Positions 55,752 to 63,590 of a stretch of DNA of 64,000 nt are shown here, one piece after another. The stretch's first letter is position 1. Every line of letters begins with the position of its first letter. The notes below the pieces were generated by a model. That model saw nothing but the letters and a program-made list of their open reading frames with translations, made no database searches and was not told the DNA's origin. The stretch is from Paenibacillus larvae subsp. larvae (GTDB lineage Bacteria; Bacillota; Bacilli; Paenibacillales; NBRC-103111), in assembly GCF_002003265.1 (NCBI RefSeq), contig NZ_CP019687.1:744001-808000 (forward strand), given 5' to 3'. The position numbers and the translations under genes were made by a program.

Positions 55752-57650
55752 ATGGACAGAAATAAAAAATTCGTACCTTACGTCCCGGCGTCAAGGTCGC
55801 TGCCAGAACTTACGGTACTTGCCATCGTATTAGGAATTATTCTGGCAATTATTTTTGCGGCTGCAAACGCATATTTGGGGCTTAAAGTAGGTATGACCGT
55901 AAGTGCGTCCATTCCGGCTGCTGTAATTTCGTTAGGGATTCTCCGTGGGATTTTTAAGCGGAAGTCCATTTTGGAAAACAACATTGTCCAAACGATGACG
56001 ACAGCAGGGGAAGCGGTCGCGGCAGGAGCAATTTTTACCCTTCCTGCTTTATTTTTGTGGGAAGCCAATCCCAGCCAGATACTCATCAGCTTTATTGTAT
56101 TAGTCGGCGGTTTTCTTGGTGTTATTATGATGATCCCGCTTCGCCGTATGCTGATTGTAAACGAGCATGAAACACTTCCTTACCCGGAAGGAACCGCTTG
56201 TGCGGAAGTCCTGATTTCCGGCGAGGAAGGGGGAAAAAGCGCTGTTTTGGTTCTATTCGGTTTTATCGTCGGCGGGCTGGTCAAAGTACTGGGTGATGGT
56301 TTTAAACTGTTCAAAACAAGTGTGGAAACCAACATTGCCGGATTTAAAAATGCCGTAATTGGTATGGATACGTATCCGACCCTGCTCGGTGTCGGCTATA
56401 TTATCGGGCCCAGAATTTCGGGTCAAATGTTTGCCGGAGGGGTACTGGCCTGGCTCGTATTTATACCGATGATTTCTTTCTTTGGCGCTTCTGCAGGAAT
56501 GGTGGCTCCTGCGGCGGACAAGGCAATAGGGGCCATGTCTGCCATGGATATTTGGAGTAATTATATCCGCTATATCGGGGCGGGAGCTGTAGCGACAGGC
56601 GGTTTGATTACCCTCGTGAAAACTCTCCCTATGCTATACGGATCACTCCGCGATACGTTCCGTTCGTTTAAAAATAAAAATCATGGAACGACAAATGATA
56701 AAGTAGATCGCACGGACCGCGATATTCCAGCTTTATATGTAGTTCTTGCCGCAGCAATTCTGATTATTATCATTGCCGTAGCGCCTTTGACAGATGTCGG
56801 ATTTATCGGAGCCATTGCTATTGCCATCTTTGGATTTCTCTTTGTAATGGTTGCGTCCCGGATTGTAGGCTTGGTCGGAAGTTCATCCTCGCCAGTATCC
56901 GGTATGACTATTGCTACTTTATTGATTGTTACGTTTATCTTCAAGATGACAGGCATGACGGGTTCGAGCGGTATGGTTGCTGCTTTGACTGTAGGTGCTA
57001 TCGTTTGTACAGCACTGGCTGTTGCCGGGGATATTTCCCAGGACCTGAAAACAGGGTACCTCGTAGGCGGAACTCCTTGGAAACAGCAGGTGGCCATGAT
57101 GATCGGGGTTTTGGTTTCCGGGCTTACAATCGGCTTTATCCTCTCGGTACTGCATCAAACTTATGTAATGGGCTCAGAACAACTTCCGGCACCTAAGGCC
57201 ATTTTAATGAAGATGATAGTAGAGGGCATTATGTCGAATAACCTTCCATGGGATCTGATCTTTATCGGGGCAGGCGCTGCTGTGATGATCGAGTTCCTTG
57301 GACTGAACTCTTTGACTGTTGCAGTCGGTATTTATCTGCCGATTACAACAAGTGCCCCTATTATGGTTGGGGGGCTTGTCAAATGGCTTGTAGATTTCCG
57401 CAACAGGAATAAGGCACCGGAACTGGTGAAGTCCCGTGAAGAAACAGGAATTCTGTTTGCATCAGGTCTTATCGCAGGGGAATCTCTCCTAGGTGTGGTT
57501 ATTGCCATTATCATTTGGCTGGCTCCAAATGCAATTGGGGATAATCCGCTCTTCACAAACAACCTTCTTCCAACAGTTGTCTTCTTATTCGTTGTAGCTT
57601 TGCTCTACTTTGTAATTATGAGAGCTAAACAAGTCAAGACCGGGAAATAG
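55752..57650 (+). CDS. OPT family oligopeptide transporter
   Basis: A 632-aa membrane protein with about fourteen to sixteen helices. The N-terminal SRSLPELTVLAIVLGIILAIIF and ANAYLGLKVGMTVSASIPAAV are typical of bacterial OPT proteins, as are NEHETLPYPEGTACAEVL and GDISQDLKTGYLVGGTPWKQQ. OPT members import peptides or metal-chelate complexes by proton coupling. The start is ATG 55752, with AGGAGAAAGG. The PqqD-like gene follows within ten bases, so both are likely one transcript. Substrate unknown. Confidence 0.92.
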   Translation: MDRNKKFVPYVPASRSLPELTVLAIVLGIILAIIFAAANAYLGLKVGMTVSASIPAAVISLGILRGIFKRKSILENNIVQTMTTAGEAVAAGAIFTLPALFLWEANPSQILISFIVLVGGFLGVIMMIPLRRMLIVNEHETLPYPEGTACAEVLISGEEGGKSAVLVLFGFIVGGLVKVLGDGFKLFKTSVETNIAGFKNAVIGMDTYPTLLGVGYIIGPRISGQMFAGGVLAWLVFIPMISFFGASAGMVAPAADKAIGAMSAMDIWSNYIRYIGAGAVATGGLITLVKTLPMLYGSLRDTFRSFKNKNHGTTNDKVDRTDRDIPALYVVLAAAILIIIIAVAPLTDVGFIGAIAIAIFGFLFVMVASRIVGLVGSSSSPVSGMTIATLLIVTFIFKMTGMTGSSGMVAALTVGAIVCTALAVAGDISQDLKTGYLVGGTPWKQQVAMMIGVLVSGLTIGFILSVLHQTYVMGSEQLPAPKAILMKMIVEGIMSNNLPWDLIFIGAGAAVMIEFLGLNSLTVAVGIYLPITTSAPIMVGGLVKWLVDFRNRNKAPELVKSREETGILFASGLIAGESLLGVVIAIIIWLAPNAIGDNPLFTNNLLPTVVFLFVVALLYFVIMRAKQVKTGK

Positions 57651-57659
57651 GTGGAAATG

Positions 57660-58037
57660 ATGAGCTTTCTAAAATCAGTGAGAAGAAAAACCGCAGAAGA
57701 CCGCAATCTTCTGGATATGAAACCAATGTTAAAAGATCATATCCGATTCGTTTCGGAGGAAGACCAAAGTCGTGTCGAGATCGAACGCAAAAATTGGCTC
57801 GAGCGCTTATCTGTTAAATGGATGAAGCAGCCTCCGACCCACAATATCCATCTGGACCCGTTGGGAGCAGCAGTTATCCGGCAGTGCGAGGGAACCCGGA
57901 CAGTACAGCAAATTGCTGATCGGGTTTACGAAGAGTTTGGTGAAGAAGCAGAGCCTTTGCTTCCACGTTTAGTTAAATTTATTGAAATTATGGAACTTAA
58001 TGACTGGCTTTCTTGGAAACAGGACGAGCCTTCATAA
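57660..58037 (+). CDS. PqqD family protein
   Basis: A 125-aa protein. After about 35 N-terminal residues, residues about 50-120 form a PqqD-like winged-helix fold (IHLDPLGAAVIRQCEGTRTVQQIADRVYEEFG). PqqD proteins bind leader peptides of ribosomally made peptides (RRE domain), but many in Bacillota are orphans. Start ATG 57660 (or 57657) after AGGTGG, right after the OPT stop. No radical-SAM enzyme or precursor peptide is seen in the window, so its role with the transporter is unknown. Its terminator downstream is split by IS copy 2. Confidence 0.82.
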   Translation: MSFLKSVRRKTAEDRNLLDMKPMLKDHIRFVSEEDQSRVEIERKNWLERLSVKWMKQPPTHNIHLDPLGAAVIRQCEGTRTVQQIADRVYEEFGEEAEPLLPRLVKFIEIMELNDWLSWKQDEPS

Positions 58038-58047
58038 AGAACTGGAC

Positions 58048-58063
58048 AAAGCCCGCTGAGACT
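58048..58063 (+). terminator. Left half of the OPT-pqqD terminator, split by an IS
   Basis: AAAGCCCGCTGAG (58048-58060) pairs perfectly with CTCAGCGGGCTTT at 59795-59807. Removing the IS and one GACT duplication gives a 13-bp stem with a 6-base loop ACTTAA. Confidence 0.85.
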
Positions 58064-58135
58064 TGATATGCTCCCCTCATAGTAGACAGTAGAAAAAACA
58101 AAAACATCTACTCTACAATGATGGGAGTTTTTACA

Positions 58136-58816
58136 ATGTCCAAAAGGAGTCCAACTTCTTTAGAGGTAAAGCTACGTGTCGTAAAGCGATGTCTTCAGAA
58201 TGAGACAAACCCAAGTTATGAGGCGAAACAGCTGGGAATAGACAAAAACACGGTAACAGATTGGGTAAGGAAGTATAAAGCAGATGGTCTTGACGGATTA
58301 AAGGAATCCAGAGGATGTAAAGCTTACTCAGAGGATCTGCAGCTGGCTGCAATCAGAGATGTATTATCCGGTAGTCATTCTATACGAGAGGCGACAAAGA
58401 AGTATCATATTTCTAGTAAAAGTGTTTTGACGAGATGGATCTCCAAGTATACTAATGGGGTAGAAATAAAATCTACTCGTAAAGTATCTCGTATGAACAA
58501 AGGACGTAAAACCACTTTCGAAGAACGCATTGAAATTGCACAGTATACGATCGCAAACGATCTGGATTATCAGAAATCCATGGAGAAATATGATGTTTCT
58601 TATTCACAGGTGTACGCATGGGTTCGTAAATATAAATCTGGCGGTGAGGAAGCCCTCAAGGACAATCGCGGTCGTAACAAGCCTGCGGAAGAGTTGGATG
58701 ATCATGAACGACTCAAGCTTCGGATCAAAGAATTAGAAGCACGGAACGAGTATTTAGAAATGGAGAACGCTCTGGCAAAAAAGTTGGCAGAGATCCGGCG
58801 ACGACATACACGCTAA
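58136..58816 (+). CDS. IS3-family transposase OrfA, copy 2
   Basis: Identical in protein sequence to OrfA of copy 1, with two HTH domains and a C-terminal coiled coil. ATG 58136 has GGGAG upstream and is preferred to ATG 58118. The slippery A-AAA-AAG heptamer is at 58777-58783. OrfA alone may act as an inhibitor of transposition in this family. Confidence 0.92.
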   Translation: MSKRSPTSLEVKLRVVKRCLQNETNPSYEAKQLGIDKNTVTDWVRKYKADGLDGLKESRGCKAYSEDLQLAAIRDVLSGSHSIREATKKYHISSKSVLTRWISKYTNGVEIKSTRKVSRMNKGRKTTFEERIEIAQYTIANDLDYQKSMEKYDVSYSQVYAWVRKYKSGGEEALKDNRGRNKPAEELDDHERLKLRIKELEARNEYLEMENALAKKLAEIRRRHTR

Positions 58817-59681
58817 CGTTAGTCCGACATGCAGACTGGTATCAAGCTATCCAAGAACTGCACGCTGAGAAAGGCTATGCCGTCACGAAGCTGTGCAAGC
58901 TAGCCGGAGTCGCTCGATCTGCCTATTATAAATGGCTAAAATGGAAACCATCCATCAGGGAACTTGAAATCCTTTCATTGGCGAAGGAAGCGAAACTTCT
59001 CTATGACAAGAGAAAGGGTGTACTTGGTTATCGTCAAATCCGCACACAATTGAACCGGAAACTCAAAAAGAGTTACAACAAAAAACGTTATTATCGAATC
59101 ATGCGCGCTCTTGAATTAAAAGCGGTGATTCGCAGGAAACGACCGAATTACGTGAAATCCTCTGCAATACATGTGGCTGAAAATGGGATGAACCGCGGGT
59201 TTCACGCGGACTCTCCCAATTTAAAGTGGTGCACAGATGTCACAGAATTGAAGTATGGGAATGGTCGTAAAGCCTATCTGAGTGCTATCGTTGATGTATA
59301 CGATAACTCCATCGTTTCATGGGTGTTAAGCCCCTCCAACAACAAAAAACTCGTCATGGATACGGTGAATAAGGCCTACTGGAGGACTCCACTTCTGCAT
59401 AGCGACAAAGGCTTCCAGTATACTTCACATGAATACAGTCTACTTCAGCTTAAGTACGGTTTTACTAAAAGTATGTCTCGGGTGAGCCGATGTCTAGATA
59501 ATCAACCATTGAACGATTTTGGGGTACATTTAAGGCAGAAAGCTTTTATCTAAGGAAACACGACACCTATGAAGACGTTCTCAAAGACGTGAGAAATTAT
59601 ATCCACTACTACAACAATTACCGCTATACAGAGCGTTTAAGTGGCCTGTCTCCCAGCGAATATCGAAAACAAGCTGCATAA
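58784..59681 (+). pseudogene. IS3-family transposase OrfB, copy 2, frameshifted
   Basis: Entered by -1 slippage from orfA. Compared with copy 1 it lacks four residues (the NPGV of RNPGVTP) next to the second catalytic Asp segment (HSDKGFQYTS). One base is missing from the CCC near 59505, so the frame ends at 59553 before the catalytic Glu. The remaining bases up to 59681 still match the end of orfB. Not expected to be catalytic. Confidence 0.92.
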
Positions 59682-59702
59682 AAATGAGAGAAGAAAATAA
59701 AA

Positions 59703-59731
59703 CCCTCAGTTCAATTTAACAGAACTGAGGG
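59703..59731 (-). terminator. Terminator-like hairpin inside IS copy 2
   Basis: Same 10-bp stem as at 4020-4048; the T-rich tail is on the minus strand. It would stop transcription coming leftward from the metallophosphoesterase side. Confidence 0.7.
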
Positions 59732-59787
59732 AAACAAACTAACTGTTTTTGTTTTTTTACACTGTCTACTTGACAGGGGGCACTTCA

Positions 59788-59810
59788 GACTTAACTCAGC
59801 GGGCTTTTAG
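59788..59810 (+). terminator. Right half of the OPT-pqqD terminator, beyond the IS
   Basis: The duplicated GACT and TAA are followed by CTCAGCGGGCTTT (59795-59807), partner of 58048-58060. Confidence 0.85.
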
Positions 59811-59862
59811 TATGGCGAATTCGTTAAATGTCACATTACTGCTGTTTGAGTAGGGGGAATCC

Positions 59863-60864
59863 TTATTTTCTAGCTATAGGCACTGAGAATTGGGCTTCCG
59901 GAATCCACCGGTTCCGGTAGAAATCTCGTCCCTTGATTGAAACGTGATCCTCAAAGACCTCGACATAAAGCCCCTCACTTTCTTTTGGGTCTACCATCGT
60001 TTCTCCTCCCGCGTTATTCTCTGTCCACAACTGATAGACCGAAGAAGAGTTTATCATCGTGAACGTATCCCGGACCAGCGTTCGGGGCAGTTTCAATTCC
60101 CAATGTGTATGACCACTGAAAAAAAATACTTCGGAGTATTTGGAAAGAATCTTTTTGAGTGCTTCATGTTGTATTACCGCACGGTTGTTTACACAGCAAA
60201 AGGAGGTTCCGGATACGGTATCCGGAAGAGGTTGATGTAAAAACACGAAGACAGGTTTTTTGTTTTTGCTTCGATTCTCCAACATATGGTCAAGCCAGCT
60301 AAGCTGCTCATCGGATAAATAGGCATCCTCAAGATTATCAGGGTTAGACTGCCTATATTGTTCGGACCCAAGGAAAAGAAACGAATAGCCCTTTACTTTT
60401 TTCTCGTAATATACTTTGGGCTGCTTTGCAAATTGTAGGAACCGGGTGATCGATTCCCGATCTGTGATTCCATTAGGAAACGTATCCGGACTCCACTTTC
60501 CGTCAGCGTTCGTCCAAGCCTGATAAAACTCGTGATTCCCGATAGTATAGAACATGTTGCCGGGATGAGGGACCTCCTTCAGCAGTTCTTTGAGTTTTGT
60601 GTAATCCGCTATTTTTCCATCCGTCAGATCCCCATTGATCACCATGGCGTCAGCTTTGGGATTAATGCGGTGTAAATCCTGCAGGGCCGCCTTAAATTTA
60701 TCATGCGAGCGGCTATCCCAGGATTGAACATGGATGTCGCTAATGACCGGGAAAGTCAGTTTGGGCTTGGATACGTATCTTTCAGACCGGGCTTCAGCTT
60801 GAAAAGCAAAGGAAGAGCATAATAAGGTTAATGCCGCCGTACAAGTCACCATCCATTTTCTCAT
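59863..60864 (-). CDS. Secreted calcineurin-like metallophosphoesterase
   Basis: A 333-aa protein with a Sec signal peptide (residues about 1-25, cleavage near FQAEA-R). The five metal-site blocks of the family are visible: PVISDIHVQ (D-x-H), VINGDLTDG (GD), YTIGNHEFY (GNHE), VFLHQP, and FFSGHTHWEL (GHxH). It hydrolyses phosphoesters outside the membrane; the substrate is unknown, and wall polymers, nucleotides or phospholipid headgroups are all possible. A single gene, reading toward IS copy 2. Length normal. Confidence 0.9.
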   Translation of the reverse strand: MRKWMVTCTAALTLLCSSFAFQAEARSERYVSKPKLTFPVISDIHVQSWDSRSHDKFKAALQDLHRINPKADAMVINGDLTDGKIADYTKLKELLKEVPHPGNMFYTIGNHEFYQAWTNADGKWSPDTFPNGITDRESITRFLQFAKQPKVYYEKKVKGYSFLFLGSEQYRQSNPDNLEDAYLSDEQLSWLDHMLENRSKNKKPVFVFLHQPLPDTVSGTSFCCVNNRAVIQHEALKKILSKYSEVFFFSGHTHWELKLPRTLVRDTFTMINSSSVYQLWTENNAGGETMVDPKESEGLYVEVFEDHVSIKGRDFYRNRWIPEAQFSVPIARK

Positions 60865-61224
60865 GACCTGAGTCTCCTTTCTTCTTCAACCTTTAAACAC
60901 TCCCCCGCTGCTCCTGTAATCTCACCTCCTTTTCATAAAAATATCATAAATTACCATACATTACTATAGTCAAGAATAGATTAATAGATTATGTTTTGCG
61001 GCTAAAGTTTCATATAAGAACCATGGGGTCTGAACACCCTCCGTGCAGCACGGCACGCCGGAAGAGACGGGCGCCAGGAAAAAAACGGTGAGCGTAACAT
61101 TCATTCATCCTTGTCGAACATTGTAACTTGGTTGTAACGATCCTTTTTTTTATGTGTAGTAGAGTAGGAAATGAGTTTACTAGTTACATAGATTGAATAA
61201 TAAAATAAAAAGAAGGTAGATTTC
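60865..61224. other. Divergent intergenic region
   Basis: AT-rich, upstream of both the phosphoesterase and the deacetylase. A short GC hairpin (CCGTGC-CACGG) lies near 61038-61050. No gene or clear promoter pair was seen. Confidence 0.3.
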
Positions 61225-62016
61225 ATGAGACAAAGAAGTGATAAAGCAAGAAGGAAAAAAATAGTGGGACGTACTTTACTGGCTGTAGTATGTCTGCTAA
61301 TCGGGATCGGTATATATTCCTTATTTTCATCAGTCGTTCTATCCGTAGATGCCAAAGAACATCACGAAACACCGGCTTCTTTCCCCGCTTATGAGGTCGT
61401 GAATATGAATAAAAATTCTCCCATTGAATACGGCGGGGTAAAACGTAAAATCGTATACCTGACTTTCGACGACGGACCGAGCCCGTATCAGGGGGAATTC
61501 CTGGATGTTTTAAAGCAAAATAACGTGAAAGCCACTTTCTTTATGGTAGGACAAAATATGACGCCCGAACGGGAAGCGAATATGAAACGGGTAGTGGAAG
61601 AGGGTCATTATGCGGGTCTTCACAGCTTTACCCATGATTATAAGCGTTTGTATAAAAGCGGGGGATCGGCCAATTTTATTGAAGAAAACAAGAAAACTGC
61701 AGCATTAATAAAAAAGATAACCGGGTCTGATCCCCACTTGATAAGAGCACCTTACGGCAGCGCTCCGCAAATCGGGGAGGCATTCCGGGGGGATATTGCG
61801 AACGCTGGATTTAAACTTTGGGACTGGACTATTGATTCGGAGGACTGGAAATATTTGGATCATCCGGCTAGGATAATGAACAATGTGATTCCCAATTTTC
61901 ACCGCGATGTGGAAGTCATCTTGTTTCATGAGAAAAAAACAACACTAGACATTTTGCCACAAATAAGTTTGAAGCATACAACGAAAAGGAGCATTTCCCT
62001 TAAACTTCCATCATGA
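61225..62016 (+). CDS. Membrane-anchored polysaccharide (peptidoglycan) deacetylase, altered C-terminus
   Basis: A 263-aa NodB-family enzyme with an N-terminal membrane anchor (about residues 15-37). The five catalytic motifs are all present: TFDDGPSP, HSFTHDY (H-x3-H), RAPYGS, WDWTIDSEDW and ILFHEKKTT. It probably removes acetyl groups from wall glycans. After DILPQI the usual ending is missing. Downstream sequence in other frames still spells FEAYNEKEHFP and then NFHHDNRL, the normal family tail, so a small out-of-frame deletion and a one-base loss have changed the last 15-20 residues. The core may still work. Confidence 0.85.
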   Translation: MRQRSDKARRKKIVGRTLLAVVCLLIGIGIYSLFSSVVLSVDAKEHHETPASFPAYEVVNMNKNSPIEYGGVKRKIVYLTFDDGPSPYQGEFLDVLKQNNVKATFFMVGQNMTPEREANMKRVVEEGHYAGLHSFTHDYKRLYKSGGSANFIEENKKTAALIKKITGSDPHLIRAPYGSAPQIGEAFRGDIANAGFKLWDWTIDSEDWKYLDHPARIMNNVIPNFHRDVEVILFHEKKTTLDILPQISLKHTTKRSISLKLPS

Positions 62017-62076
62017 TAACCGCCTCTAGTTAAAACAGTATAGTGGATCAAAGAAAGTAGAAAAGAGGAGATTAGC

Positions 62077-62721
62077 TTGGACTTACGGAAAATCACATTC
62101 AGCATAATAGCAGCATCAGTAATATTTGGTTTAACAGGCTGCTCGCAGCCTATAGATCATACTTTAAGCACTTACTCGAAGGCTCTGGAGGCCGAAAATA
62201 ATGGCCAGGATCAGCTTGTAACGCTGGCCGGGGAAGAGAAGAAAGGCCAGCAAACGTATCAGCTTCTTTTGGAAAAAGGGAAAGCTGACAAAAAACCGCC
62301 GGAAGAAACATTGAAAGAATGGAAAGGAAATATTGAACAAAGAAAGCAACTGCTAGACCAGAAAAAAACAGGCATTACACAGGCGGAAGAAAGACTGAAA
62401 GGCATTGATAGTGAGATCGGCAAAATTAAAAGCGGGGAATTAAAAGAAAAAGCTGTAAAAATGAATCAGGCTTACCAAGATAGAATAAAAACTTTTGGGG
62501 ACCTTTATGGAGCTTACGAGAAAGCCTTTGAACAAGAAGAAGAGTTAGTAAAAAGCTTTGAAAAAGTTCCTACCGACTTAAATGAAATCAAGACTAAGGT
62601 AACTTCTTATAATGATTCTTATCAGAAAGTAAACGAGCTTAAAAATAAACTCAATAAAGAAACAGACCAGTTTAACCAAGCCAAAGATTCACTCTATCAA
62701 TCTGCTGTTAAGAAAGGATAG
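62077..62721 (+). CDS. ykyA: YkyA-like cell-wall-associated lipoprotein
   Basis: A 214-aa lipoprotein. Residues 1-22 are the lipoprotein signal with lipobox GLTGC. The mature part is charged and helical, rich in Lys, Glu and Gln, forming a long coiled coil (about residues 45-210), as in the YkyA family of putative cell-wall binding lipoproteins. The start is TTG 62077 with AAAGAGGAGATT. It follows the deacetylase by 60 bases in the same direction, so the two may share a transcript. Function not known. Confidence 0.8.
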   Translation: MDLRKITFSIIAASVIFGLTGCSQPIDHTLSTYSKALEAENNGQDQLVTLAGEEKKGQQTYQLLLEKGKADKKPPEETLKEWKGNIEQRKQLLDQKKTGITQAEERLKGIDSEIGKIKSGELKEKAVKMNQAYQDRIKTFGDLYGAYEKAFEQEEELVKSFEKVPTDLNEIKTKVTSYNDSYQKVNELKNKLNKETDQFNQAKDSLYQSAVKKG

Positions 62722-62726
62722 ATAGA

Positions 62727-62767
62727 AGAGCCCATAAATCGGATATTGTTTTATGGCTCTTTTTTTA
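62727..62767 (+). terminator. Intrinsic terminator after ykyA
   Basis: AGAGCC and ATAAA on the left pair with TTTAT and GGCTCT on the right, with a T-run of eight. Confidence 0.85.
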
Positions 62768-62769
62768 CT

Positions 62770-63333
62770 TTAGTTACGATTCCATTGACTTGCCCATTCA
62801 GTATACTCGTTTTTCAATTTTGAATACATGTGAAGGTCAATAAAGTTTCTTCTGGATTTCTCGTATTGTCTTAATGTACCCTCAAATGAAAAACCGAGTT
62901 TATTCAGAAGTTTGATCGAGTTCTTATTCTGGGGTTCTACTTTTGCTTCAATTCTGTTTAGGTTTAAATCGTTATATGCATAATGTAATAAAGCCAGAAC
63001 AGCTTCAGGAGCAAAACCTTTCCCCCAAAAATCTTTGCCTAAATCGTAGGCAATTTCCGCTCTGGCGTTTTCAAAGTCAAAATAATTAAAGCCACAAGAA
63101 CCAATAATCTGATCCGTCTTTTTCAAAAATATAGAATAACGGATTGCTTTACGTTCTGACGTCAATTTACTCAGAAAATGAATCATTTCCACTGCTTGGT
63201 CAACATGCTGAAACGGTGCAATATTCATAAATTGTGTAACATCAGGGTCAGACCAAAAAGAAAATAAAGCGGGTGCATCGTTAATTTTTATTTGACAAAG
63301 TCTTAATCTTTCTGTTTGCAATTCAGCATTCAC
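62770..63333 (-). CDS. GNAT N-acetyltransferase, RimJ/RimL type
   Basis: A 187-aa Acetyltransf_3 protein. Family segments are TERLRLCQIKINDAPALF near the start, GSCGFNYFD, the acetyl-CoA loop KDFWGKGFAPEAV, and NKNSIKLLNKLGFSFEGTLRQYE near the end, the usual layout of RimJ/L-like enzymes that acetylate protein N-termini or small amines. Convergent with ykyA; the ykyA terminator lies between. Substrate unknown; complete. Confidence 0.9.
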   Translation of the reverse strand: MNAELQTERLRLCQIKINDAPALFSFWSDPDVTQFMNIAPFQHVDQAVEMIHFLSKLTSERKAIRYSIFLKKTDQIIGSCGFNYFDFENARAEIAYDLGKDFWGKGFAPEAVLALLHYAYNDLNLNRIEAKVEPQNKNSIKLLNKLGFSFEGTLRQYEKSRRNFIDLHMYSKLKNEYTEWASQWNRN

Positions 63334-63560
63334 TAATTATATCCTCCGTTTGTTTATAGTTTGGATTGAGTATATGAAAATGGTACCAGGTATTGTTTAT
63401 TCCTTTCTGTAAAACGTGCTTATATACTATTTTAGCATACCATTTTATCTTATGTCTTTTAACAATATTTTCACGGATTCCAAAGGGGACGTAAGCTCTT
63501 CGGGATATATCCCGCCTCTGTTTACAAGCCATTTGCTCCTTATATGGTTTCTAAACAGTT
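63334..63560. other. AT-rich intergenic region
   Basis: Short ORFs on both strands here have no ribosome site or family. Nothing further seen. Confidence 0.3.
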
Positions 63561-63561
63561 T

Positions 63562-63588
63562 AAAGCGGCCGGTTAGACCGCTTTTTTC
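63562..63588. terminator. Intrinsic terminator
   Basis: AAAGCGG (63562-63568) and CCGCTTT (63578-63584) with T-tails on the + strand. It lies just past the end of the serine hydrolase gene on the minus strand. Confidence 0.7.
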
Positions 63589-63590
63589 TT

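Larger units (their letters stand above)
58064..59787 (+). mobile_element. IS3-family insertion sequence (IS150-like), copy 2, transposase damaged
   Basis: A 1724-bp copy in the opposite orientation to copy 1. The ends are the same TGA...TCA repeats; the flanking direct repeat is GACT (58060-58063 and 59788-59791). It is 13 bases shorter than copy 1 because orfB lost 12 bases near 59385 and one base near 59505. It was inserted in the loop of the OPT-pqqD terminator. It could still be moved in trans by copy 1's transposase because both ends are intact. Confidence 0.95.

Noticed and set aside
61030-61060. GC-rich short hairpin upstream of the deacetylase
   Set aside because: Too short and lacking a T-run or known operator pattern to call a feature.
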